The notes beneath the pieces are model-generated. The model did no database searches. It saw only the letters and a list, made by a program, of their open reading frames with translations, and was not told the DNA's origin. Made by a program: the position numbers and the translations under genes. DNA of 64,000 bases from NCBI GenBank assembly GCA_025642065.1, contig JAODUP010000269.1:982501-1046500 (forward strand), written 5' to 3'. Of the stretch, positions 1 through 12,817 are shown in pieces. This stretch comes from Paralvinella palmiformis (taxonomy: Eukaryota; Annelida; Polychaeta; Terebellida; Alvinellidae). How positions within the stretch are numbered: position 1 is the stretch's first letter; the number at the start of each line of letters is the position of its first letter.

Positions 1-1053
1 GCAGGAAATCGTTGGAAGTAAATTAATCATCTTCTTGTCAGTTTTTGTGTCACGGAATCAATTGATAATTATTCACGGTTACTGTTGACTTATTTGTATT
101 ATATTTATCGATAAACTGGAATTAATGGAGTCTCTAATCTAGAAATATCATCTCTAAAAGAAACATAAAATATGATACGTACAGTTATCAATGGGTGAAG
201 CTTACGGCTTTATAGATGACATGATTTATTTATATACACAAACAAACTATTTAGAACTTGTTCTGTTGCTAAGTAAGTGCTATACACCACACCTTGGACT
301 GGTTATGCCCAAGCAGCCTAGGACTCCGTACTGCTAGAAATAGTTATTTTGTTTAATAATTAGAAAAACATCAAACTGTTGTGTTAGCGGTTGATAAATA
401 AATATTGTCTCTGGAGATATTTTAAATTAAAATTTCCGATCTGTGCGTATAATTAAATAAATAGAACAATTTCTATCTGATTCCCCTTAGTGAAGTTCAA
501 TCATTCATTCCCTACAACAAACTGCAAATTATCAGCTGAATTCAATTTCAAAGGTTCGAATTGTTGGATGAAATAGCATTTATCAACTTTTCATTGTCAT
601 AAGCAAAACTACTAGGGAACATGTGTTACATATATTACTGTTAAAGTAAAATTTCGTGTAAAATCCCATTTATAGTTTTGTTTGAACGATAACTGTCTCC
701 CAGCATCAACGAGATGATGATCACAAACTTTGAAATACGGAAGTGATTGTTTTATCTAGATGTTTATTAGTCACACCTTGCTGAATTTGTTTTTTGGTCA
801 GAGATGACTGTAGTAGAAAAAACAGAGGGTCATCAATCTGTATCACAATAACTATACATACGATGACACTTTTAGAGTAATAAAAACTTCATATTGACTG
901 ACGGATCTGTATATTGTTTGGGAATTAGAGGAAAAGTGTACTCTTCCAGAGACTGACCAGGAAGAATATTTCTGGTGGGATAACATCGGTCTTCGCCTTC
1001 TGTGTATAAATCCAGAGATATGTGTCCGTGTTATATTGACAGCACACACAGAA

Positions 1054-1710
1054 GGTTAAAGGGATAGTCCAGCTTCATTAAAAAAAATTCAGGACTAATA
1101 CAGCTATGCTCACAAATATCATAAATGATGTAAAAATGTGTAAACAATCACCCACACATTAAATAATCTAATTCAAAGTGATGATTAATCGACTTTTAAT
1201 GGTCTGTGGGCGCCGCCATTTTGAAGCTAGACAGAGACTAGAAGCTCCTGAATGCTGACGTCACTTGAATCCAGCAGTTTGACCGGAAGTCGGTAGAACC
1301 CGTACAAAAGCATGTAAACAAGTGTGAGCAAATAATTATTCCAGAACAAAACGCAATTATCTTGTTAATATTACGTCATGAATGACATTCAACCATATCA
1401 TTTTGAGCCAGAAGGAACCTTAGAAGAGGAAGATGATTAAAAAGGGTAAGATATTAACACTAAAGAGTAACTATAATCCGCATCAGTTTAGAGAGGATTC
1501 ATATGACGTCAGAGCATTTGAATTTTTTCCTTCCTTCCTTCGAATCTGGCTTCCGGTGCAGCCGTAATGGCGGCCCTCCAGTAATTTGGATTATTTCCCT
1601 ATATCTATGATATCAGGTATATTTCGTGATTATTATCGTGGAATTTGTGGTTACTGTTCTAAGCAATACATATTTAAGAAATCTTTTCTGAAGGTAATCT
1701 GTCCCTTTAA
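1054..1710. mobile_element. Kolobok-like non-autonomous DNA transposon (MITE) with TTAA target sites
   Basis: The element starts TTAA-AGGGATAGTCC and ends GTAATCTGTCCCT-TTAA, so AGGGA termini face each other across TTAA duplications. The terminal inverted repeats match at about 12 of the first 17 bases. Symmetry continues inward: GACCGGAAGTC opposite GGCTTCCGGT, GCCGCCATT opposite AATGGCGGC, and TGACGTCA in both arms. No transposase frame is present. TTAA sites with AGGG-type ends are known for Kolobok; piggyBac also uses TTAA but usually with CCC ends. Length about 650 bp. Confidence 0.6.
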
Positions 1711-1931
1711 CTTGATTCTCTCATTTGATTATGTCTTTCACAATAATCGATTACCAAGAGTGACATGATCCTTATAAACCACACAAAATGGATGACAGTC
1801 CAAATACGTTTTGACCATTACTGGCAATTTTTAACTATTGTATATAATAACGTCATAATTCTGTAAAATATTACATTGTTCTATTTCTGTCAAGTTATAT
1901 ACAGATGTCCTCACGTTGTCTCTAGCTTCCT

Positions 1932-1962
<31 letters not shown>

Positions 1963-2680
1963 ATACTAGTTCAGAAAATAAAAGTACTATCTTACAAATA
2001 CGGAATATACCACCTCGCAGCAATTATTAATAAGAAATGTTGGTACATGAAACTAGGTAGCAATTAAGCCGTTAATAGAACAGCTTACTCCAGAACTGCA
2101 GGAAAACAATATTTAGTATCACGTGCTCACCTAATTCCCCGAAAAGGACTAATCTACGTAGTACTGGCTTATAGTTATAAACATAATAAGAACACTGGAT
2201 TCTGGCATCGTACAATTATAGTTCACCTAAATATAGTGATTTAGCCAGGATTTTATTAACTCTTTGTTAGCACTAATATTGTCGAAGTACGTTCAGAGAC
2301 AAGTACAGGTCATAGGGCAATCTTTTGGAAAGAATAAATACCAATCAAAGGACTCTGTTTAATATATTTATGTACACAATTGTTTTTCTAAATGCCTCCT
2401 CTATTTGAAGACATTCGTGGTCATAAGTAAATATCACATTCCAGATGTATTATGCATCATAGAAAGAGTAACAAGAAACTTTATGCTCCCTATAGATCCG
2501 AGGACAAAATCGAAACTAACGTTCTGTTTGAATAGTATCCAATAATTAAATTCCCATTAAACAACTGAATAATACGAAATAGATTATATATTAAATAAAT
2601 TAATCTAGATGTGTGAAGTAAATGTCAGTTTCTTTATTTACTTCAATTTACCATAACTATAAGGCATGTTGTTAAATTAT

Positions 2681-2864
2681 GATGATGATTGCTGTTTTAT
2701 GGCCACTTTTGTGCACAAGGTAAGTTAAATGGGCTGAGCGACTTCCAAATGTAATGAGACGAAGTGAAAGACGAAACAACCTTCGAGTATGCCCACGCCG
2801 GGATTCGAACACGGGTGGTAGTGATCTGTGGTCCAACACGCTACCGCTAGACCACGGAAGCGCC
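2681..2864 (-). mobile_element. tRNA-derived SINE, family 1
   Basis: Minus-strand copy of the 7.75-kb element: (ATC)n tail at 2681, body with the TGGCCACTTTTGTGCACAAG and CTGAGCGACTTCC blocks, then the tRNA head with GATTCGAACACGGG and the ACCGCTAGACCACGG A box, ending CGCC. Confidence 0.72.
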
Positions 2865-4095
2865 CCATTTTAACTCTATGTGTCAATGCGATGTTATTCT
2901 ACTTGGCTTCCTGATCTGATCGAATTAAAAAGTATACGATGTTCGTCTAGGTGGAAATATTTGTCAATCTTCAGAAATCAGTAACACGGCAACCAATGAG
3001 GAACGTACTTAACTCGGGTTGGAAATTCAAAAATGAAACTTTTGTACTTATTATTAATATACTGGTGTTATTGTGTAATATTTACTCGGTTTTTAGAACC
3101 GAAATAGCGGACTCATTTATATCGGCTCGCAGATAGGTAGGTTTCATGATTAACGAATAAGCCGATTTAAAAAGAAATTACCCCTCCATTTCATAAACAA
3201 TGATTATTTAATCGCTATATATACAATATATAAATATAATTTATATTTAAACGTTAGCTTTCACGAGGACTGAGCTTAGAAACAAATGGATCAAGTTAGT
3301 GAATAATTAATTAAAGTTCTGGAATTAAAAAGTAGACGGTGTTTATTTCTGTCTTCGTGTCTAGACGTAATGGCAACGCCCCTACTGAATGAATGATAAA
3401 CCATTTCGACAAAAATTACCTGGAAATATGAAAAATAATATATTTTTGCGTGGATAATATTTACAAAAGTCAATAGATGAAATTTATTTTGGCCATGATC
3501 TTTCTATGTAATGCCTGTTTCTGAAATAATAAAAACTTGACCCGTCAGCTTTAGAGCATGAAGCACAACATGCTGGCACAATCACTCTTGCCAGCAATAC
3601 CCACATGTCATATAATTATTATCTATTTTACATAATTATGGTAACGTAGCCTTTCCCCTATGCTAAAGCATATAATGTAGCCAGTTCAGTTTAATATAGG
3701 TGACTCAGTGTAGGAGTTAATCATAACGTTCTATATTTAATTACCATATTGGTGCTGTCATAATGCATCCACCCCTGCAAAAGTTGTTCCACGGGCGAAC
3801 ATTTTTCGCAGCTGATAAATTGAAAGATTAAATATTCAATAAATCTGCTCTTATAGAAATATACCTAATATATACCAAATATAAGGCTTTCTATATCTAT
3901 ATGGTGGACCATAATATATAACTGAGCAAACAGGTCAACCGATCAATTATCTCAAACAAACTAAATCAAAACGGAAACGTGAAACAATTCAATCATGGCA
4001 AGATATACTATTCTTTGAACTGATTTTCAACCTAAACGTGACGAATAAATCATAGACCGTAATAAAATAAAATAATTATTTCTAACGAGTCGATT

Positions 4096-4461
4096 TTTAT
4101 TCTCAAGTAACAATGATTATGCTATCGTAAACATCTTCCTCGGTACATTATTTAATATTGAGACACCAGAGTAAATTATTTTATATTTCACACACACACA
4201 CACAGACACACACACACGTGCGCGCGCGCACACACACACATACACACACACACGTTCGTCGTCCTATTCAAATCGACCTATTCAAATCATGCGTACCATA
4301 TATCATATCATCTCTCACTGTGTGGGTGCGTTCGCGGGCGCGCGCGACACACAGTCTCTTTTTCTAACTCTAATAGTATATATACATGTATCACAATAAC
4401 CTTATTCTGTTAACATAACAAATTAGTTGTCAACAATCCGTCCTTTACCATCTTTCACACT
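4096..4461 (-). other. Probable 3' UTR and poly(A) signal of gene B
   Basis: After the TAG at 4462 the minus strand holds an AATAAG near 4400 and a canonical AATAAA at 4101-4096, giving a 3' UTR of about 370 nt. It includes a (GT/GC)n tract (4189-4252 on the plus strand as CA). No long open frame continues leftward. The exact end is inferred. Confidence 0.4.
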
Positions 4462-5326
4462 CTAATTATCTACCGCTGCATTGTTTCTGTACCAATCAAG
4501 CTGATCACGTGACAACACCGTTAGCCTCACCCTGGCAGTTTTTTCCTGTCTGTTCTGGATCAGGTTAATTCTAGAAACAGATATATATTTAACTAATTCT
4601 GGCATTTGGTTGGTTAATTCGGGATTCTCGGATACAGAGACGGTTTCGATGGCTAATGAGTCCAGATCGTAATGAGCCAGGATTAATTCTACTAGTTCAG
4701 TTGGCCTTTCCGACGACACTGACAATGACCTTCCATATCCAGAATCCATTGTACTTTGTAGAGGACGTATTGATCGTTGTTCATCAAGGAATTCGTCTGA
4801 ATGGATACTATCTTCCGCATTATCGTCAATTATTCCCTGCAACGCAATCAGAGACTTCTCGTATCCCGAATTCGGTAATGACGCCTGACGACGTTTTGGT
4901 TGTTCCTCCGTGCCGGGATTCTCCAGTTGGAATCCCTCTTCGGGAAGGGCCTCCGCACCATCACCCGCTGTCCTCGTGCGGTTTACTCTGTCTGTATCTT
5001 GGCGTTTACATTGTTTGACATATGATGCCACTTCTGTTTGTATATTTTCAAAATCCCATCTGGCCAGATACTTGCTCTTTCGGCGCAGGATTCTGGAACC
5101 GAAGACTTCTATCCCACCCTCAACGTCAATGCTCTTGTTGAAGACCTGATTGGAATACTGTTTGTAGAACCATGGTTTTGATCCTAACAAGGCGGAGTCG
5201 ACGGATCTCTGTCTATGCCATAGACGAGCCCTATTGTCATCGTTGAGACCTTGTCGCTCTTCCTGATCCATGTCGTGTACCAGCTTACATGTTTCCGACT
5301 TCCGGATCTTCTGGAAGCTGTTTGTG
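4462..5326 (-). CDS. Gene B exon 8: C-terminal exon of unknown function with stop
   Basis: The acceptor GGATAACGGTTCTCGCAG supplies C, completing Ser; 287 further codons run to TAG at 4464-4462. The first part is charged and Trp/Tyr-containing (ARLWHRQRSVDSALLG, SKPWFYKQYSNQ, FGSRILRRKSKYLARW), suggesting a folded or binding segment. Two SGYxxSL motifs (NSGYEKSL, DSGYGRSL) lie in the middle. A final part (ELVELILAHYDLDS, ARVRLTVLSRDQLDWY) looks helical then strand-like. I recognise no family. It is visibly more GC-rich than flanking DNA. Alternative splicing at a GTGAGG inside it, leading to distant exons beyond the window, is possible. Confidence 0.72.
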
Positions 5327-5695
5327 CTGCGAGAACCGTTATCCGGCAAGAGAAAAGAGGATTTCTTCGCATGCTTAGCTTATAGACGAACGTGACAATT
5401 GAAGGGATGAATACGAATTTGGGAACGCGTGGAATATATGGTCGAGGGGCTCATCGTAGAGAAATGAGACAATCAGATGCAACATCCCACAGATACGGGT
5501 AAGGCCGGGATTCGACCTGGAGGGCTGCAGCACATTATGATACCAACTGGGCGAAAGTAGTTATATTAATAATAGTGATAGGGGTAATAGTAGTAGTAGT
5601 AGTAGTAGTAGTAAGGGTAGTGGTGGTGAGGATGATTATAGTAATAGCGCTGGTGAAGGTAGAAATAGTAGCAGTGGTAGTAGTAGTAGAAGCAG

Positions 5696-5771
<76 letters not shown>

Positions 5772-8700
5772 AGATAGGGATAGGGAGATATTAAATACAC
5801 ACATAGATACAGAGAAAGAGACATACAAAAAGATAAATAAAGACAAAATGCATTGGATTTTTTTTGGTGGTCAAAACAAACAAATAAATAAATAAACAGA
5901 AGGTACTCAAATGGCTAACTATTATTATAATACAAGACGGAGTGCGTTATAAATGATTATCTTTTACAACGACCAACATTACCCTCACCTGACTTCCTGA
6001 TCCGCTGCTATCTTTCCTGATCCATCACCTAAGTTATGGTTAGCGTATATTGATACACCTGTCACTGTATGTCTACGGCGCCATGGATACAGTGAGCTCG
6101 ATATTGGGGTGTGAACGGATTGGGCGAGGCACGAGGGAGGGAGGATGCTAATGGTGTTAGCTAAGGATGAGTCAGAGGGAGGAGGGATTATTAATGTCTC
6201 ACGGGTAGGGTCCACTGAAACACAGAGAGGTAAAGAAAACCCAGACAGTTGGCCATGCACTTTATCATGCGCGTCTCAGTTTATCGTGCATAAAAAAAAA
6301 ACATGCAACTAATGCTACCAACATACCGAAAGAAATATACAGAGTAGGTATACAGACAAAATCCCTTGAAAAAGTTGAGAAAGTGTGGTATTGTGCACAA
6401 ACACACACACATACACACACAAAGAGAGAGACAGACAGAGAGAGAGAGAGAAACTGCAAATTAATTAATCATAAAAATGGACAGATAATGCCTACTTTAT
6501 TCAGTAGACATCAACATATATATCACGATCATCTACTCTGTCCCGTCACCTAGTCATACAGTATTCAGGATGGGTACTTTTCTATGAAGAAATGCTCGCT
6601 TTGTTGGCCATTTTATAAGACACTTTACACTCTTAACTTAAACTTAACACAAGGATTACCACACGCATCGTTTGATCACACACACACACACACGGAGCTG
6701 AGATCACCCCCCACAAAGCACAAGTTCACTATTTTAGAAGCGCAAAGATGCGATACCCGCACAAACCTACCTCTTAAACTGATTCATTGTTCTATGATCA
6801 ACAGATAATGTTATCTATTAGCGCTTAATCTCTCTCTGACACTAGTACACGGCCCCGTACCGGTACTCTGACACCATAATATCTAATACATCCAGATAAC
6901 AACATTAGTCTGTCTGCGGGTAGTTATAGCCGCCATTGTTGAGTTGTTATCGAGTTTATAGAACACGGGATCCACCCACACTTAAACTGTACTGCGCAGT
7001 GTTCGTCGACAAAAACTCTGATCGATAGCAACGGCGCCATTTTCCGATTGACTGTTCTAGTTTCCTGTGCCTACTTGCGTACATAAACACGCGAGCGTAC
7101 GCGCGCCCACATACACGCACACATACACGCACGCATACACACCACTGAGTTGTAGACCAGTAGACCATTCTAATAACATACTACAACATGCCCAGCTAAC
7201 AGAACAATAAAATATTCTAACATAATATAATAAGTAATATTATGTTACTAGTATTCTAATATTATTTACTTGTATCAATATAACGTGATATGATACTATT
7301 TTAGTTTGACTCCATTGTATCAAAAGAGTGCGTTATCATATTGCCGCTTTAAAGCTTTAAATATAGATATCTCCTATTGTATCGATCTGACGAATCCTCG
7401 CAGTTATCAACAACCTGGGGAGCATACCGTTTCTACTGAATAACCTACAACAATGGGCAGGTATTGTTCAACGTTATTCAGCATACACAATAGTATGTAT
7501 TGTACTATATGATACTAACAGAGGACCCAGTCTATACTGGAAATGTTCCATCTTATACTCACATATACTAATTGAGTATGTTGCGTTATATAAATAATAC
7601 TAACCGAATACAGAGTGAAGTACTGTACGATATCATAGTAACAGAGTACCGTGTACTTACATTGTACGCCATTGGCCCATATTTTACTAATATCATGTCG
7701 TACTATACGATACCCATTACATTAAATTATTATACCGTGTCATACTGTGGGGCGCCTCCATGGTCTAGCGGTAGCGTGTTGGACCACAGATCACTACCAC
7801 CAGTGTTCGAATCTCGGCGTGGGCATGTCTGAAGGTTGTTTCATCTTTCACTTCACTCATTACCTTTGGAAGTCGCTCAGCCCATTTAGCCTAGTACGTG
7901 CATAAAGGTGGCCGTAGAACATCAATCACCATCATCATCATCATCATCATCACCGTGTCATACTGTATCACGTTAGCTTACAACAGTACCCTGTACACTG
8001 TACCATGTTACAGTTTATTAGACTAGCATAGCGAGTTCGCCCATCACAACTACCCAGTACTTCCAGGCCACGTTATACTACATTAAAGAAACCCATGCCG
8101 TTGCTGACCAAGAATATCAACATTACAGATAATGGTGGATGTAGGGCTGTGTTTTGATATGATAATATTTACCATACCGTCCTGAGTCGTATACGTTCAT
8201 GATAGTCTATTGCTGTAAATAGATATCCCGCTTCAATGACATGAAAATGGCGTCAAATAAACTCTACAGAACACGCAATATATCTCAGGAAACTCCTAAT
8301 TAAGGATTTCTTATTCGATATTAAAACTTTTGACCAACAACTGGACACAAGGTGATCACATTAGGTTCGATCGAAATTTTGATATTTGGTTAGAAATGGT
8401 TGCACTTAAGTCTCTTAAATTTTGTAATTAGCAGTTATCCCAATCATAGACAGACATATACACATAATGAAGATAAATTAATTAATGATTCAGGCACGAG
8501 TTTTATTGCTTTCAACGCCTCCTTCATTTATTTTCGTTTGGTTTATTTGTATAAAGTCTTGTCCAGGTTTCGAATATGTTATGTTTAGGAAAGACAAGAT
8601 AAATTCTATCAAAGGCTTTGGAGAAGTGTTTATTCTTATTGGTCGTTTGTGTCGACCCTGACCTAGTTTCATAAAATGGTCCATATTTCTTCCTGGTGTA

Positions 8701-8776
8701 GACTGGTACAAATGCTCACCGGTCTTGATAACCAGTCAGTAAGTTATATATTTAGGTGTGTCTGTGCGCGCGCGTG

Positions 8777-8821
<45 letters not shown>

Positions 8822-8937
8822 TATCAGTAGTTTGTACAGGGTGGGCGGGGAATGGCATACTTTTGAACAACTTCAAACATTACATACTGCGCCGTTTGTC
8901 ATATGTTTTAGGGCGCATTTGTGTGCGCGTAAGCGCG

Positions 8938-8984
<47 letters not shown>

Positions 8985-9561
8985 ATGTGTGTGTGTGTGT
9001 GTGGTGCAGCTGTACACTCGTCGTAACTGTAAGACTTTAAGGGTGGCTGAAATCGAAATATTCACGCTAGCACGGTGTGCATCGAGTGCAGTTTGCCCTT
9101 CTATCTTTATCTATCTGTGTTGAGTCAGTGATGATCCACTATTATCATTAAACTAACTAATCAGGAGTTAATCTAATCATTAGCTTACCTTCACTACTCA
9201 TTAGGCTCTCGAGAACCTTAAATGTTCTGGATTGTGTTAGTTGTTGATCTTCAGATCTGACAGATCGCTGGTGATCTTGATAGTCATAGCTTCTTGGAGA
9301 ATACTGCTGAGGCTGAGTAGGTGGCATATACCTGTAATCATCATCATCATTGTATGTCATATACCTGTAATCACCAAGGTTTATCACAACACGTGTAATC
9401 ATCGTTTAAGTATGTCACACAGCTTTAGCTGGCATTAAGTAATGGAATGTACAATGTTACCTGTATATGTTACAATTAATCTGTATAATCAAATAATGTA
9501 TATATTACCTGAAATTTTCAGGTAATATACATATTGCCTGATTATACAGATTAACTGTAAC

Positions 9562-9592
<31 letters not shown>

Positions 9593-10506
9593 CGCCATTC
9601 CATAGAGTATACATGCATCTATAGCTGTTCTACTATCATCCTTTTCTGTAATATTACTATGTTCAGCTGTATATCTGTAATCATACACACACACACGCAC
9701 GCACGCACGCACGCACAAAAAACTAATGTAAAAGTAACTACAGAGCCAACAGCTCGGATTTATTTATTCCTATTTCTAATGAATGCTGAAAACAGACCAA
9801 ACACTGACATTTCCGCCATGTTGATATTATTATGGTGTTCTTCCTGATACCTCCCCCCCCCCCTCCTCCCATTCCTTGAAATTTTATTAACGCCGAAATA
9901 AATCTGAATAACCATTTATGACATTTACGATAGAAAATCGTATACGTATTCGAGAAGTGTTCACATTTATTGTCTAAAACAGTTCTAACCTCTCTCGCTC
10001 GCTTGTTCACAGTGTGTGTGTGTGTGTATGTATCTGTGTATGTATCTGTGTGCTCGCGTGCAGACACACACGCGCATACACAGAAAATTGTTGTATTCGT
10101 CACATCCTCGTGGTGATACTCAAAATGTATTCGTATATTGTTGTTGTTTTTGTTTGTTGTTGTTTGTTGTTGTTATAAAAGTGGGGTGGCGTGTAATTTG
10201 TTATTATAAGGACCCGCAACCTACTACTACTACTACTACTGTTATTACTTACTGTGGTTGTTGCGGTGGTGCAGGTTGTGGAGGTGACACCAATGGTGGA
10301 GGTGGGGATTGTGCTTGCGGTCTGTAATAAGGTCGTGGTTTATCCTCAAATGGTCGTGCTCGTACAGTTTCGAATTGGTAAATCTGTGACTGTAAAATGT
10401 AAGAGAAACATGTGAAAACACAAAAACACACACACAGAGGTATGCAAGCGGTAGATAAACTCTCGTAACTGTAAAACATTGGATTGAACAAATAATTAAT
10501 TCCATG

Positions 10507-10553
<47 letters not shown>

Positions 10554-10691
10554 TAAATGGAAGGAGTAATTATTTGCTCAGTCCAATGTTTTAGTTACGA
10601 GAGTTTATCTTTGTTTCCTCTCAACTGAAAATAGTTATTGTCGAGCAAAGGCATGTTTGTTAATTCATCATTGCTCATTTCAACGCATTTT

Positions 10692-10746
<55 letters not shown>

Positions 10747-10882
10747 TCTGGTTGTAAATATAGAGATATTTTCAAATTTCGTCCATAAATATTGGCTACT
10801 GATTCATAAGTATTATACTGCTTTATAATAAATACAAGTTGTATTTCTTTCTTACTGGTTACCACTACAAGGAGCTTTCCAT

Positions 10883-10926
<44 letters not shown>

Positions 10927-11394
10927 ATTATTATTACGTGTGAGATACACAATGGTCTATTACCAGTTTGATATTAGTCTATCGAGACTATGGTTTTTTG
11001 CAATTAAAAATCCGAGAAAAACTGAAATGAACGTGAATATTATCTTGTTACTGCAATGTTAAGAAAAAACGCTGATTGACATGCGTGACTGTTATACTTT
11101 ATGGCGCACGTGTGCGCTCTCGCACACGGCACACCGCACACACACACGAAGAGATGAATGGTGCGGTAGACAAATAAAACACAGATTAAAAGGTATCACA
11201 CTAGGAAGGCAAAATATTATTTTATCCCGAAGAAGACCTGGATTGTCCGAAGAAATTCGATTATTTTTATTCGGATAACTTTTTGCTTGATGAAAAAGTC
11301 ACGTTTGTATACATACGCGCGCGCGTCCGCGCGTATGTGTAAAATAATTCCAGCTGTTTAATTTAAGAGTTTGATGTAATACAGTATTGTTGCA

Positions 11395-11425
<31 letters not shown>

Positions 11426-11427
11426 AA

Positions 11428-11463
<36 letters not shown>

Positions 11464-12145
11464 AAACACACACACGTAAACACACACACACACACACTAA
11501 TTAACCCCAGATACTATAATTAGCATACTACAAGTGTATTTTAATTACAAACCATCCACTCTTTGGTAACCTTCATGATATACGACATTTAAGTAATTTC
11601 TTTTAACTTTTATCTAAGGTTTAACGCAGTTCAAGGTCAAGGCAAACATCCAAACAAACTAATATATTTCACTCTCCAACAAGAAAGACAGAAATAGATT
11701 GAATGCTTCAAGACTTGGTACAACATCAGAACAGTAAGTGTATTTATGTGGTTAACTGTTGGTCGAGGCTGTCGCTATGTAACATGCACCTTATCTTTGT
11801 TGTCTTTTTTATTTGTTATTTATGGTGAAATGGATGATGATGTTGATGATGATGATGATGTTGACATTGATGTAGGGATGATGTTTTTTTTTTACTTAAG
11901 GTGTGTCTAGAATATTTCAGGTTGGATGATACTACATAGTCCAGTCAGCTATAGGTGCCTGGTTCAACATCAAACTGTTTGCAGACTGGGAAAACTCAAT
12001 GTAAACAAAGGGCTTGAAAATATCAAGTAAAGGTTAGCCCGACCAGAACTTTATTACTCTTTATATTACTGGATAAACCTAGCTACTGGTTATTGACAGT
12101 AATTGATTAATATCAATAATAGTAAATAGAATACCATAATAATGC

Positions 12146-12177
<32 letters not shown>

Positions 12178-12786
12178 GGTTATGTAACTAATAAAATGCT
12201 ATCTTCTGTTGCCTCGTGTTAATTTACACATATTTGGAGTGATCATATTACGGATGTTTATAAATTTGTCTTCTTCACATGTTATTACTCAAATTAACTA
12301 GGGCTGTCTGATAGCACAATGGATGTTCTACGCTTGATGCCGTTCCTCGGCCATTGATCCCAGATGTGAATAGCGCCGAGCCTAAACAAAAGTACTGACT
12401 CTCAATAAACAAAAGGGAAAAAGGGAAAACTTCTCTCAGAAGGTAGGGTATATGGCTTCATGTACCTAAACCTGGTTGACAAAATCAGTCTAAAATATTC
12501 AGTTACTTAAATCACCATCGCCACTAACAAAGATGTGTGTGTGTCAGACAGTCACCTATTTCGTGCAAACTTTAGATACGACTAGATAATGAGTTTATAA
12601 ATATATTGTCTAGTCAGAGTGTCTATTGTTTATGATAACACACACACACACACACACAGGGGGGGGGAAAGGAAAAAAGATACACTGTTTCTATGACTCT
12701 TAAAAGTTTCGTCAAGTTCCAAATAATATCCGTCAGGTGTACTAACTCAACAACGTTCAGCGGGAATGGCAATCTATCAGCAGTAC

Positions 12787-12817
<31 letters not shown>

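Larger units (their letters stand above)
1..4095. other. Downstream flank of gene B, no gene seen
   Basis: AT-rich sequence with a Kolobok-like MITE, a family-1 SINE and an AT microsatellite (1936-1962). Short open frames of about 60 codons on both strands have no coding character or splice support. No LIM-type CxxC/HxxC exons were found on the minus strand. Confidence 0.5.
6215..9188 (-). other. Intron between exons B6 and B7
   Basis: GTAAGC..CAG intron of 2974 nt. It holds a young family-1 SINE, two compound microsatellites, CA runs near 6400 and 7080-7140, and no supported exon. Confidence 0.6.

Noticed and set aside
4656..5018. Plus-strand 120-codon frame
   Set aside because: Shadow of gene B exon 8 on the opposite strand.
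5535..5846. Open frames of Cys/Val/Ser/Tyr repeats on both strands
   Set aside because: They are translations of CA, GA and AT microsatellites; the same holds near 8676-9123, 11299-11493, 21482-21791, 30499-30801, 56654-57052 and 57761-58199.
7749..7825. Possible genuine tRNA gene
   Set aside because: It has A and B boxes but continues into a conserved SINE body with tail and target duplication; the other tRNA-like heads are also embedded in repeats.
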